In this document: positions 7,215 to 15,486 of the stretch, in pieces
How the letters are laid out: each line of letters begins with the position of its first letter
Numbering within the stretch: position 1 is the stretch's first letter
NCBI GenBank assembly: GCA_002314915.1
Contig: DCHU01000020.1
Coordinates: 1-50,163 of the forward strand
Reading direction: 5' to 3'
DNA from: Caryophanales bacterium UBA1744
Lineage (GTDB): Bacteria; Bacillota_I; Bacilli_A; RFN20; CAG-826
DNA: 50,163 nucleotides
Position numbers and translations under genes: made by a program
The notes under the pieces: generated by a model
What the model was told of the DNA's origin: nothing
What the model saw: the letters and a program-made list of their open reading frames with translations, nothing else
Database searches by the model: none

Positions 7215-7760
7215 TCCTGAATATGTTCCGTCAGCTGTCATGACTGTGACCTTTTCGCCTTCTTCGATGAAGAGAGGAACTCTGATCTTCAATCCTGTAT
7301 TTGTGACAGCGTCCTTAGTTGCTGTTGAATCACCCTTGATTGCTGGTGATGTCTCAGCGATGACTAAGTCAACCTTATCTGGGAGTGCGACGTTGAGGAC
7401 TTCGCCCTGGAAGAAGACGAGTAAGACTTCTGCGCCTTCGAGGATGAAGTACTTGTTGAATCCCATCTGTTCTTCGTTTAACTCATATGTTTCATATGTG
7501 TCAACGTCCATGAAGTAGTAGATACCGCCTGCTTCATATGTGTATGATGATCTCTTCTTGATGATTTCAGCTGCATCGAATCTTGTTGATGCGTTGTAGT
7601 TCTTTTCGAGTGTCTTGCCGTTTCTGAGGTTCTTCATCTTTGTGTTTAAGAATGCTGCACCTTTTCCTGGCTTGACGTGCATAAAGTCAACAACGACCCA
7701 TGGATCGCCATCGATTAATAAAGTTAATCCTGTTTTGAAATCGCCTGCTTCAATTGCCAT
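7203..7760 (-). CDS. efp: Translation elongation factor P
   Basis: 185 aa with the three-domain EF-P layout. EF-P enters the ribosomal E site and rescues ribosomes stalled on polyproline. The domain I loop is HVKPGKGAAF with the modifiable lysine at K33, flanked as in Bacillus EF-P; in B. subtilis the equivalent Lys32 carries 5-aminopentanol. The C-terminal OB domain contains LKIRVPLFIEEGEKV. GGAG precedes the ATG. The downstream SDR and the convergent ynbB match two of the three proteins required for that modification in B. subtilis. Confidence 0.97.
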   Translation of the reverse strand: MAIEAGDFKTGLTLLIDGDPWVVVDFMHVKPGKGAAFLNTKMKNLRNGKTLEKNYNASTRFDAAEIIKKRSSYTYEAGGIYYFMDVDTYETYELNEEQMGFNKYFILEGAEVLLVFFQGEVLNVALPDKVDLVIAETSPAIKGDSTATKDAVTNTGLKIRVPLFIEEGEKVTVMTADGTYSGRAK

Positions 7761-7855
7761 AATTTTTCTCCAATTTCTATAAATGATATTTATATCGTTG
7801 TAATTGTATTCCTAATGCATTCGTTTTATCAAGTAATTACGATTGCAAGCCTCTT

Positions 7856-8899
7856 TTATACTCCTAAAAGAGATAACGTGATGATACCCGCAAAGATGAT
7901 TGCGATGAATACGTACTGCAACCAAGTGAGTTTTTCTTTTAAGAATATTCTTGAGAGGATGAATGAGATGATGACCGTTCCAGCGCCTAAGATGACTGCC
8001 GCGATGCCTGAACCCTCTGAAAGAGCGAATAAGTAAGTTGCCTGGCCAGCGGTCTCAAAGATAGCTGCAAGGATCTTCCATTTCTGGGTCATGATCTTCT
8101 GGAACCATGTCTTCTTTGGAGCAACAGCAACTTCTCCACCTTCTACAACAACCGCTTCTGGAGCGTCATCACCGAGGTCAAAGATCTTGACGTGCTTGCA
8201 CTTGAGGAAGATGAGGATGCCGATTGCGACCAATAAGAATGTGAACTCATAAGCGCAGTTTGCGGTGTGTTCCAAGTTGTTTTCTGTGACTCCAACCAGG
8301 ACTGTGCTTTCAACATCATCTGTGTAGAAGATGTCTAAGAATGTTCCAAGGGAATCTAATAACATATAGCAGAAAGGCATAGCAATTCCTGCAATTGCGA
8401 GCTTTTTGCCGTGTTTTTTGGTTCTTTCTTCCTTACCGTTCTTGTCGAAGAATCCTAAGCAAAGGATGCCAGCGATGACGATTCCGATGCCTAATAAGAT
8501 AGGCCACTGCAAGTAGTCTTCTCGTAAAGCTGGAATGAAGGCCAAACAGAGTAATGGGACGACAGCGCCAGATGTATTCTCAATTGGGTCTGAGATTGAC
8601 TCCGCAATAAATCTAACACCGAAATATGAGCATGCCATAGATACGATGTAGCATGCTGCAACAGGTAAGTAATAAACAAAGTTTATAGGGAAGCTCTTCA
8701 AGAACGTCATTCCATCCACAGGATCACAAGCCTGAATAATGAATATGACGAGAGCGTATGCGCCCATGAAGAAGCCAACGAACATCGCTGTCTTTAAGTG
8801 AGCGTATTTCTCTTTTGCGCCGTTACCCTTCTTGTAGAAGATTTCGGCGATACCCCACGCCAAGGTGGAGAAGATTAAGAAGAACCACAAATTAAACAT
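7856..8899 (-). CDS. EamA/DMT-type permease
   Basis: 347 aa with about ten hydrophobic segments in two halves, as in drug/metabolite exporters. The last segment (LKEKLTWLQYVFIAIIFAGIITLSL) is the typical EamA ending. A long acidic cytoplasmic loop (roughly residues 235-265, with VVVEGGEVAVAPKK) separates the halves, which makes the protein longer than the usual 290-300 aa. AAGGG lies upstream of the ATG, and a short ACCGTC/GACGGT hairpin sits in the leader near 8915-8932 after a TACAAT -10 box. Substrate cannot be predicted. Confidence 0.75.
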   Translation of the reverse strand: MFNLWFFLIFSTLAWGIAEIFYKKGNGAKEKYAHLKTAMFVGFFMGAYALVIFIIQACDPVDGMTFLKSFPINFVYYLPVAACYIVSMACSYFGVRFIAESISDPIENTSGAVVPLLCLAFIPALREDYLQWPILLGIGIVIAGILCLGFFDKNGKEERTKKHGKKLAIAGIAMPFCYMLLDSLGTFLDIFYTDDVESTVLVGVTENNLEHTANCAYEFTFLLVAIGILIFLKCKHVKIFDLGDDAPEAVVVEGGEVAVAPKKTWFQKIMTQKWKILAAIFETAGQATYLFALSEGSGIAAVILGAGTVIISFILSRIFLKEKLTWLQYVFIAIIFAGIITLSLLGV

Positions 8900-9002
8900 A
8901 AATAAATCCCTTATACCGTCTAGGACGGTGGTTATTGTAACAAAACAACGTCATAAGGGAACAGCCTATTTTTTAACAGTTAGTAAAGGAGGCACGAAAA
9001 AA

Positions 9003-9022
9003 AGCCTCGATTTTACGAGGCT
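9003..9022 (-). terminator. Rho-independent terminator
   Basis: AGCCTCG (9003-9009) and CGAGGCT (9016-9022) form a perfect 7-bp stem. On the minus strand it is followed by a run of T (complement of 8997-9002), so it ends the unit that starts at 9731. Confidence 0.85.
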
Positions 9023-9029
9023 CGATTGA

Positions 9030-9731
9030 TTAGATAATCCCTAACGGAATAAGAACAACCAACAAGATTGCCACGAGCGACCACTCAATGATGAGGAACC
9101 ACTTCTTTTTCTTAGGTTCCATGAATGGGACGTAGTTGGCGGCAAGGAAGAATGGAACATACGTTGTGATGAACACAGGTATGACTCCCCACCACTTATA
9201 GACCCAGATAAATGACCAGTTCGTGGTACCTGCAAGGAACGCCTCAAATAAGGCGAAGAGTAATGCCATTTCTAAAGCGACGATAAGTTTATTGGATACG
9301 CCTTTGAATTTACCGCGGGCAAAGAACATCTTGTCTGGCTTCCCTAGCATCATCTTATAAGAGATTATGCCTGCGAGAGCAAACATCATTGATAATTCCC
9401 AACATACGCCTACAAGTAATATGAAGCTTGTGGATTGATTCGATACGGCCCATAAAGGATATCCTGTCGCCTTGCCGATAATCGCATTCATTATTTCGTA
9501 TAACCAGTGAACTCCATATAAGGCAAGGCCCGCTTGAATGGCCTCGTAGTTTTTCTTTTTGAGTTCTGACCAATAGACATAGAAGACTACGGCCAAGATG
9601 AAGATGAACGTCCAGTTAAAGTTCTCAGTTGATCTGACGGTTATATTAGCGATTGCATCTTTAGCAATATCGGACCCGTCACCCCAGAACTTAAAACCAA
9701 AATGAAGAAGATTAAAAGTGCTAGCTAGCAT
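9030..9731 (-). CDS. Integral membrane protein, unknown family
   Basis: 233 aa with about six predicted membrane spans (near residues 38-55, 65-88, 98-122, 146-168, 174-198 and 208-231) and many tryptophans. The start is supported by GGAGG 8 nt before the ATG. It has its own terminator and so is probably a single-gene unit. I do not recognise the family. No transport or enzyme motif is visible. The cytoplasmic basic cluster EPKKKKW before the last span fits the positive-inside rule. Confidence 0.7.
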   Translation of the reverse strand: MLASTFNLLHFGFKFWGDGSDIAKDAIANITVRSTENFNWTFIFILAVVFYVYWSELKKKNYEAIQAGLALYGVHWLYEIMNAIIGKATGYPLWAVSNQSTSFILLVGVCWELSMMFALAGIISYKMMLGKPDKMFFARGKFKGVSNKLIVALEMALLFALFEAFLAGTTNWSFIWVYKWWGVIPVFITTYVPFFLAANYVPFMEPKKKKWFLIIEWSLVAILLVVLIPLGII

Positions 9732-9852
9732 ATGTGTTCCTCCAAGGTACCTTCATTATATGTGGGAAATGCAGTTAATTGATAATGAAAATAAGCAGGA
9801 TTTATGACGATTATGCTATTTGAATACGCTAAATAAAGGTTAGGCACGAAAA

Positions 9853-9874
9853 AAGCCCTGATTTCTCAGAGCTT
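9853..9874 (-). terminator. Terminator of the tRNA pair
   Basis: On the minus strand AAGCTCTGA, loop GAAA, TCAGGGCTT forms a 9-bp stem with one G-U pair, followed by TTTTTTC. It ends the tRNA-Ile/tRNA-Ser transcript 10 nt after the tRNA-Ser CCA. Confidence 0.9.
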
Positions 9875-9883
9875 AAATTCTAA

Positions 9884-9975
9884 TGGCGGAGACGAAGAGA
9901 TTCGAACTCTTGCTAGAGCATAACCCTACTTCCGGTTTTCAAGACCGGTCCCTTCAGCCACTTGGGTACGTCTCC
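9884..9975 (-). tRNA. tRNA-Ser(UGA)
   Basis: 92-nt class II tRNA with a long variable arm. The acceptor stem GGAGACG/CGTCTCC, a G discriminator and an encoded CCA are present. The anticodon stem-loop CCGGTCTTGAAAACCGG has anticodon TGA. The T arm contains GTTCGAATC. It is the second gene of a two-tRNA unit, 5 nt after tRNA-Ile. Confidence 0.95.
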
Positions 9976-9980
9976 AAATT

Positions 9981-10056
9981 TGGTGGTCCATGCTGGACTT
10001 GAACCAGCGACCAAGCGATTATAAGTCGCCTACTCTAACCACTGAGCCAATGGACC
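9981..10056 (-). tRNA. tRNA-Ile(UAU)
   Basis: 76 nt with acceptor GGTCCAT/ATGGACC, A discriminator and encoded CCA; D stem GCTC/GAGT; T arm GCTGG TTCAAGT CCAGC. The anticodon stem GGCGA/TCGCT encloses the loop CTTATAA, giving anticodon TAT (UAU in RNA), which reads AUA. Most bacteria read AUA with a CAU tRNA modified to lysidine by TilS, so a UAU isoacceptor is uncommon. Confidence 0.93.
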
Positions 10057-10168
10057 AAAGCGCTTGGGCGAATGATATTATAAACACAACTTGAAAAATG
10101 CTCAACTATCAAATAGATAGATTTTCCAAGTTGTTTTAAGAGATGCCGTTCAGCCCTCTTAAGGCGAC

Positions 10169-10843
10169 TTATAATCTGAGTAATATTTCTTTTAGTAACG
10201 CGAATGCTTTCTTTCCAGCATTGACCACGTTCTTTTCGAAATCAGAGCCGTCCCCGTCGAATGCGTCAGAGATGCATTTGATAGATAAGCACTTCACTCC
10301 GTTCTTCATCGCGATTCTAGCGATTGCAGCGATTTCCATATCGCAGATACTGCAGCCTAATGAATATAAATATAGCTTATGGGTTCTATCGACGATGAAT
10401 TGATCGCCTGATGCGTCATTTACCTCTTTTAGGTCTGGCTTAATAGTCTTTGCGAGTTTGATAAGCCCTTTGTCTAATGGAATATAGATGTCGTCTAAGT
10501 CGCAGTATTGGTGTTTCTTAACTGGGTCAATTGCGGATGTGTCTAAACCGTGGTTAACAGCGTTAGCAACGATGAAGAGGTCTTCTGGCTTGATTGTTGG
10601 ATCGACCGCACCGGTGACACCATAGTTCAAAATGACCTCGCAATCGAATTTGGAGATGAGGAACTGGGTTACCGCAGCGGATTCGCACGCACCCATACCT
10701 GATTGGCAGGCATAGACATCATTTCCGTTTACGTTGAAGTGATAAACCTCATAGCATTTGTGTTTGATTATTTCTGGTTTGAAGTCGCTTTCCAAGAACG
10801 CTTTGAGTTCTCTAACGACGGCGATAACTAATCCGATTTTCAT
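10169..10843 (-). CDS. MTA/SAH nucleosidase-family phosphorylase-fold enzyme
   Basis: 224 aa of the PNP_UDP_1 fold, like 5'-methylthioadenosine/S-adenosylhomocysteine nucleosidases. It begins MKIGLVIAVVRELKAF as in Pfs (IGIIGAMEEE). The purine/ribose site is seen as CDMEIAAIARIA (family DMEGAA) and the catalytic aspartate region as CISDAFDGDG. The Gly of DMEGAA is replaced by Ile, so another adenine nucleoside may be the substrate. GGAG precedes the ATG. It is probably cytosolic and involved in SAM by-product salvage. Confidence 0.75.
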   Translation of the reverse strand: MKIGLVIAVVRELKAFLESDFKPEIIKHKCYEVYHFNVNGNDVYACQSGMGACESAAVTQFLISKFDCEVILNYGVTGAVDPTIKPEDLFIVANAVNHGLDTSAIDPVKKHQYCDLDDIYIPLDKGLIKLAKTIKPDLKEVNDASGDQFIVDRTHKLYLYSLGCSICDMEIAAIARIAMKNGVKCLSIKCISDAFDGDGSDFEKNVVNAGKKAFALLKEILLRL

Positions 10844-10878
10844 AAGAATCCTCCAGATTGCTAGAGATATTATATAAA

Positions 10879-10907
10879 AAAGAGGAGTTAATTTAACTCC
10901 CCTCTTT
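10879..10907 (-). terminator. Terminator of htpG
   Basis: On the minus strand AAAGAGG, GAGTTAA and TTAACTC, CTCTTT form a long, almost perfect stem followed by TTTTTT. It lies just after the htpG stop. Confidence 0.85.
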
Positions 10908-10911
10908 AGTT

Positions 10912-12828
10912 TTATTTGAACGCCTTGAGCATCAACTGATTGAGTTTCTTGACGAACTCTTTCTTGTCTTTGATGTCATAGCCCTCAAGGAGCATAGCCT
11001 CATCGTATAAGACCGATGCGTATTCCTTGACCGCCTCATCGTCATTCTTGATTGCCTCAAGCGCGCCGAACAATTCATGATCTGGGTTGATTTCAAGGAC
11101 TTTGGACGCTTTCACGTCTCTATCCTTGGTTGGATCTTCGTTGAGTGTCTTTTCCATACCAAGGGACATGCCGTTCTTGGTTGAGATGCAGACTGGAGAG
11201 TCAACGAGCTTAGATGAGAAGACAACATCATCAACGATTCCGTTTAATCCCTCTTTTAGGCTGTCTAAGAGTCTCTTGTTGTCAGTCGTGAGTGTTTCCA
11301 CTTTCGCCTTCTCTTCATCCGTTATAGCGGCTGAATCCTCATCAGAGATGGATTTGAATTCGACTTTGTCATAGTCTCTCATCATCATGATGGTGAATTC
11401 GTCGATTTTCTGGTTGAGGAATAAGACATCGATGCCGTTCTTCTTGAACTTCTCGATCTGTGGGAGGAGCTTGATGGACTCGATTGTGTCTCCACTTGCG
11501 TAGTAGATGACCTTCTGGTCTTCTTTCATCGCATCCTTGTATTCCTGCAAGGAGATGTATTTGTCTTCGTTGTTGAGAGTGTGGAAGACGAGTGTGTCCT
11601 GGAGCAATTCTTTCTTGCCGCCATATGTTGAATAGATGCCGAACTTGATGTGTTCGCCGAATGCATCCCAGAACTTAGCGTATTTCTCAGCGTCATTCTT
11701 CTTTAAGTCTTTGAGTTTGTCGACGATCTTCTTCTCGATGTTCTCGGCGATCTTCTTCATGACTGGTGAGGTCTGAAGCATTTCACGGGAGATATTGAGG
11801 GAGAATGACTCTGAGTCCACAAGTCCTTTGACGAACTTGAGGTAGTCAGGGAGCAATTCTGGGCACTTATCTTTGATAAAGATGCCTTTTGAGTAAAGCT
11901 GGAGACCTTTCTCGTAGTTATCGCTATATAAGTTATATGGAGCGTGTGATGGGATGTAGAGCAATGCGTTATACGTGATCATTCCATCGACTGAGACGAA
12001 GAGGGAGGTTAATGGATCCTCATAGTCCTCGAACTTCTCTTTGTAGAATGAGGCCATCTCTTCATCGGTGACTTCTTTCTTGTTCTTCTTCCATAAAGGA
12101 ATCATTGAGTTGAGTGTTGAGTCTTCGGTGTATTCCTCGTATGCGTCAGTTGCGTCGTCGTCTGCGCCCTCTTTCTTGCGGGATTTCTTCTCCCACATCT
12201 TGATTGGGTAACGGATGTAGTCTGAGTATTTCTTGACGAGGTCTTTAATTGTCCAGGTCTCGAGATACTTGTCGTAGTCTATTTCATCGGTGGACGGCTT
12301 CATGTGGATGGTGATTGTTGTTCCTGATTCCTCACGTGTTGCCTCTTCGATTGAGTATTCAGATTCGCCGTTTGAGGTGAATAAGTAAGCCTGGTCTTCC
12401 CCTGCTTTCTTAGTTAAGACTTCAACTGAGTCAGCGACCATGAAGACGGAATAGAAGCCGACACCGAACTGGCCGATGATGTTGATGTCCTGTTTCTCCT
12501 TAGCCTCTTTGACCTTAGACATGAAGTCTTTTGAGCCGGATTTTGCGATTGTTCCGAGGTTGTTGACCAAATCTTCGTGGGACATGCCGATACCGTTATC
12601 GGAGATGATAAGGGTCTTGGAGTCCCTTAATGGTTCAATGCGGATTGCGTAGTCGTTTGTCTGTATCTTGCCTTCGCTTGTGAGTGCGAGGTATTTGTGT
12701 TTATCGATAGCGTCAGATGCATTGGAGATTAATTCCCTTAAGAAGACATCGCTATTGGTATAGATTGAGTTGATCATTAAGTTGAGCAACTCTTTGGATT
12801 CTGTAGCAAATTCTTTTGTTTCTTTCAT
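10912..12828 (-). CDS. htpG: Hsp90-family chaperone HtpG
   Basis: 638 aa, full length. The GHKL ATPase domain shows NASDAIDK (N1 box), DNGIGM and GQFGVGFYS. The middle domain carries the conserved NISREMLQ, and the C-terminal dimerisation domain is present. ATP-driven cytosolic chaperone for late folding of stress-sensitive clients. AGGAGG lies 9 nt before the ATG. The promoter contains an almost perfect CIRCE element, so expression should be repressed by HrcA and induced by heat. Confidence 0.97.
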   Translation of the reverse strand: MKETKEFATESKELLNLMINSIYTNSDVFLRELISNASDAIDKHKYLALTSEGKIQTNDYAIRIEPLRDSKTLIISDNGIGMSHEDLVNNLGTIAKSGSKDFMSKVKEAKEKQDINIIGQFGVGFYSVFMVADSVEVLTKKAGEDQAYLFTSNGESEYSIEEATREESGTTITIHMKPSTDEIDYDKYLETWTIKDLVKKYSDYIRYPIKMWEKKSRKKEGADDDATDAYEEYTEDSTLNSMIPLWKKNKKEVTDEEMASFYKEKFEDYEDPLTSLFVSVDGMITYNALLYIPSHAPYNLYSDNYEKGLQLYSKGIFIKDKCPELLPDYLKFVKGLVDSESFSLNISREMLQTSPVMKKIAENIEKKIVDKLKDLKKNDAEKYAKFWDAFGEHIKFGIYSTYGGKKELLQDTLVFHTLNNEDKYISLQEYKDAMKEDQKVIYYASGDTIESIKLLPQIEKFKKNGIDVLFLNQKIDEFTIMMMRDYDKVEFKSISDEDSAAITDEEKAKVETLTTDNKRLLDSLKEGLNGIVDDVVFSSKLVDSPVCISTKNGMSLGMEKTLNEDPTKDRDVKASKVLEINPDHELFGALEAIKNDDEAVKEYASVLYDEAMLLEGYDIKDKKEFVKKLNQLMLKAFK

Positions 12829-12855
12829 TCAATTGCCCTCCTGTTGGCGAGTATT

Positions 12856-12897
12856 ATTCTAGCACCCAAATTAGCACTGTAAAGGGGTGAGTGCTAA
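12856..12897 (-). promoter_or_regulatory. CIRCE operator and htpG promoter
   Basis: TTAGCACTG (12871-12879), nine bases, GAGTGCTAA (12889-12897) matches the HrcA operator consensus TTAGCACTC-N9-GAGTGCTAA at 17 of 18 arm positions. On the minus strand the -35 TTTACA (12883-12878) lies inside it and TAGAAT (12861-12856) follows after 16 nt. HrcA bound here would block polymerase. Confidence 0.93.
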
Positions 12898-12913
12898 ATA
12901 TTGCTAAAACAAA

Positions 12914-12932
12914 AGAGGCCATATAGACCTCT
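12914..12932 (-). terminator. Terminator of the antiporter operon
   Basis: AGAGG (12914-12918) and CCTCT (12928-12932) form the stem. On the minus strand it is followed by TTTTG. It ends the PII-like/antiporter unit ahead of the htpG promoter. Confidence 0.7.
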
Positions 12933-12943
12933 AGTGAAAAGCA

Positions 12944-14266
12944 TTATTTAGCAACTGGAGCAGGTTTAGCATCCGCAGGGATTTCACCGGCTTTTGAAAG
13001 CGCCACTTTAGTGATTCCAGGGCCGACAAGCTCGTAGATGAGGGTCGAGGTGAGGATAACTGCAAGAATCATAGCGCCCGCTTCCTGAACCTCAACTATC
13101 GAAGATGATCCGAATATCCTTGATGCGGTTGTTGCTAAACCGATTGCAACACCAGCCTGAGGAATGAGGGTGAATCCTAAATATTTCTTAACTGTTGGTT
13201 CCGCTCTAGTGATAACAGCGCCAGAGAATGCGCCGAGCCACTTACCGACCGCTCTAAATATGACATAGAATGCGGCTGCGATGATGATGTAGATAGCGAG
13301 TTCGTTAGCGAATATCGTCAAATCGAGTTCGGCTCCGGACAAGACGAAGAAGAGCATGAATACTGGAGGAGTGAAATAGTCGATTCTATCGAATGTGCGG
13401 ATAGAGTCTTTTCTCAAGTTAACAAAGGCTGCTCCAACCATCATGCACATGAGAAGCGAAGATAATTCGATTGTTTCTCCGAAGAGGTGAATTGTGCCAA
13501 ATAACTTATATAAACCGATGCAGAGGAGGATAGAGGCCATCGAGATGATGAGTCTATTCGCTCTACTTCTGAAGAAGTTACAGGTAAAGGAGATGACAAC
13601 GCCGATAAGGGCGCCAAATCCTAGTGAGATAACGATTTCAAGCAACGGTTTAACAACACTTGTTAATACGCTAAATGAAGATGTTCCGATGACAGTTTTA
13701 GCAACAGAGAACAAAACAGCGAAGAGCATCAATGCAGCAGCGTCATCAAGAGCAACGACCGGGAGCAACGTGTTAACAAGAGGTCCTTGAGCATGGTATT
13801 GCTTGATGACCATGAGCGTTGCGGCTGGAGCTGTTGCGGCCGCGATTGCGCCGAGGGTGATAACGAGTTCCCAACCAATATACGTTGGCCAGATGAAATG
13901 AGCGATGGATAAACCCGCTAAGACGAGCAACGAACCGCCTAAAGCTTCGAACACTGTAATAGCGATTACTTTTGGTCCAACCATCTTCAGAGCAGAGAGT
14001 TTGAACGATGAGCCGATTGTGAATGCGATGAATCCAAGAGCGACGTCTGAAACCCAGCTAAGAGAATGGACGAATTCAAGTATTGTGTTCTGGCTAGGAT
14101 CATTGGTGAAATTGCCACCGTTGAAAGCTAAACCGAGCACGTAAGGTCCTACGAGTATGCCGGTAATTAAATAACCGGTGACGTTAGGCAGTTTGATTTT
14201 CTTCATCAAACGAGATGAAAGAAGCGCAATAGCTATAGCTATCGCAAGATATAGAAACTGATTCAT
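12944..14266 (-). CDS. Cation:proton antiporter, CPA2 (KefB/NapA-like)
   Basis: 440 aa with 12-13 hydrophobic spans, beginning with the usual SRLMKKIKLPNVTGYLITGILVGP of monovalent cation/H+ antiporters. Paired acidic residues in a mid-protein span (VALDDAAALMLF) fit the ion-binding site of this superfamily. There is no C-terminal TrkA-N domain, so nucleotide control would have to come from elsewhere. The start follows the stop of a PII-like small protein by 2 bp, which suggests that protein is its regulatory partner. Confidence 0.88.
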   Translation of the reverse strand: MNQFLYLAIAIAIALLSSRLMKKIKLPNVTGYLITGILVGPYVLGLAFNGGNFTNDPSQNTILEFVHSLSWVSDVALGFIAFTIGSSFKLSALKMVGPKVIAITVFEALGGSLLVLAGLSIAHFIWPTYIGWELVITLGAIAAATAPAATLMVIKQYHAQGPLVNTLLPVVALDDAAALMLFAVLFSVAKTVIGTSSFSVLTSVVKPLLEIVISLGFGALIGVVISFTCNFFRSRANRLIISMASILLCIGLYKLFGTIHLFGETIELSSLLMCMMVGAAFVNLRKDSIRTFDRIDYFTPPVFMLFFVLSGAELDLTIFANELAIYIIIAAAFYVIFRAVGKWLGAFSGAVITRAEPTVKKYLGFTLIPQAGVAIGLATTASRIFGSSSIVEVQEAGAMILAVILTSTLIYELVGPGITKVALSKAGEIPADAKPAPVAK

Positions 14267-14268
14267 TT

Positions 14269-14601
14269 TTATACTGAGCCTTCAAAGTCTTCAGCAGGAT
14301 GGGAGTACATACCGCCCTTCATATCCTGGAAGTTATTAGTCTCTTCTCTGATGATGGACTTGAGTTCTTCAAGTCTTTCGCCATCGATTACAAAGACTGC
14401 GAATGTTGTCTCTTCCATCTTGGCAAGTTCGAGATGGGCGAGGTTTATGAAATGTCTTTCGTTATTCTCTTCTCCTGCAAGGGCATGTTTGAGAGAGGTT
14501 GTTGCAAAGACCGTTCCGTTAAAGCCGTGTTTTCTAAGTTCGGTGAACATATGTGTCATATGATCGCCATTTTTGAAGAATAGATTTAATACGTATTTCA
14601 T
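14269..14601 (-). CDS. PII-like ferredoxin-fold small protein
   Basis: 110 aa. The pattern of alternating strands and helices (MKYVLNLFF, a helix DHMTHMFTELRKHGF, strand GTVFATT, strand TTFAVFVI, helix ERLEELKSIIREE) resembles the PII/PII-like fold, in which a trimer senses a nucleotide or anion through a long loop. The canonical PII T-loop tyrosine region and C-loop are not evident, so this would be a divergent member. The ATG at 14601 has AAGGAG 7 nt upstream. It is co-transcribed with the antiporter 2 bp downstream. The fold call is by eye and needs a profile search. Confidence 0.5.
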   Translation of the reverse strand: MKYVLNLFFKNGDHMTHMFTELRKHGFNGTVFATTSLKHALAGEENNERHFINLAHLELAKMEETTFAVFVIDGERLEELKSIIREETNNFQDMKGGMYSHPAEDFEGSV

Positions 14602-14778
14602 ACTATTGCTCCTTTTCGCTGTTATAAGCGCAAATAATGATAGTTTCTTATTTCTTGAATACAAGAACAATGAATTATAAATGATGAATTAACTCAATTC
14701 TCGACAAAATGTGTTGCAAAAATGCAATTCGTGTCAAAAAACGTTCAAAGGCATCTCCGTATTGATACAATAAAGCAT

Positions 14779-15486
14779 ATGTATAAGATTGCTATTGTCG
14801 AAGACGAGTGGGAATGCATCGAATCTTTGGAATGCTCAATTAAAAAATATTCAAGGCATCACAAGGTTGATTTTGAGATATCCTCTTTCAAGAACGGCAG
14901 ATTGTTCCTAGAAAGCAATTATGGATCATATGACATCGTTTTCATGGACGTCGACATGCCTAACCTCAACGGTTTTGAAACCGCCAAAAAAATGAGGGAG
15001 TTAAACAAATCGGCAGTCCTGATATTCGTTACGTTCCTTGCTAAATACGCAGCAAGAGGTTATGAAGTCGACGCCATGGATTACATTGTAAAGCCTCTTG
15101 AATACGAAGCCCTTTCCATCAGGATGGACAAGGCAATCCAAAAATGCAGATTCAACGACGTCGATTACATCTCTCTCCCAATTAAAGGCGGAGAAATCAG
15201 AATCGCTTTAAATAGCCTCAAATATATTGAGATAAACGCCCATCAGATCAATTACCACATAGATAACGAGTGCTATTCTTTCTACGGCACTTTGAAAAAG
15301 CTCGAATCGATCTTGCCAAAAGGGCTGTTCGTGAGATGCAACAACTGCTATTTGGTCAATTTGAGAAGAGTTACGAGAATCGGCGACGAAGAAATATATC
15401 TCGGAGATGAGTGCCTCAAAATGAGCAGAACCAGGAAAAAACAATTCTTGCAAAGCTTCCATGAGCAGATGTTAGGAGTCAGGTAA
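14779..15486 (+). CDS. LytTR-type response regulator (AgrA/ComE-like)
   Basis: 235 aa. The receiver domain (1-120) has the acidic pair in VEDE, phospho-acceptor D57 in FMDVDMP, T/K positions VTF and K105 in YIVKP. The C-terminal LytTR DNA-binding domain (about 135-235) includes YIEINAHQINYH and RCNNCYLVNLRRV, typical of AgrA-type regulators. The ATG at 14779 starts the receiver correctly and lies 7 nt after TACAAT with no ribosome site, so a leaderless mRNA is likely. The sensor kinase follows immediately. No agrB, agrD or other peptide gene is nearby. Confidence 0.92.
   Translation: MYKIAIVEDEWECIESLECSIKKYSRHHKVDFEISSFKNGRLFLESNYGSYDIVFMDVDMPNLNGFETAKKMRELNKSAVLIFVTFLAKYAARGYEVDAMDYIVKPLEYEALSIRMDKAIQKCRFNDVDYISLPIKGGEIRIALNSLKYIEINAHQINYHIDNECYSFYGTLKKLESILPKGLFVRCNNCYLVNLRRVTRIGDEEIYLGDECLKMSRTRKKQFLQSFHEQMLGVR

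Noticed and set aside
7851..7872. Terminator at the end of the EamA permease gene
   Set aside because: CTCTTTTA/TAAAAGAG can form an 8-bp stem, but the following GGCTTGC lacks a T run, so a terminator is not supported.
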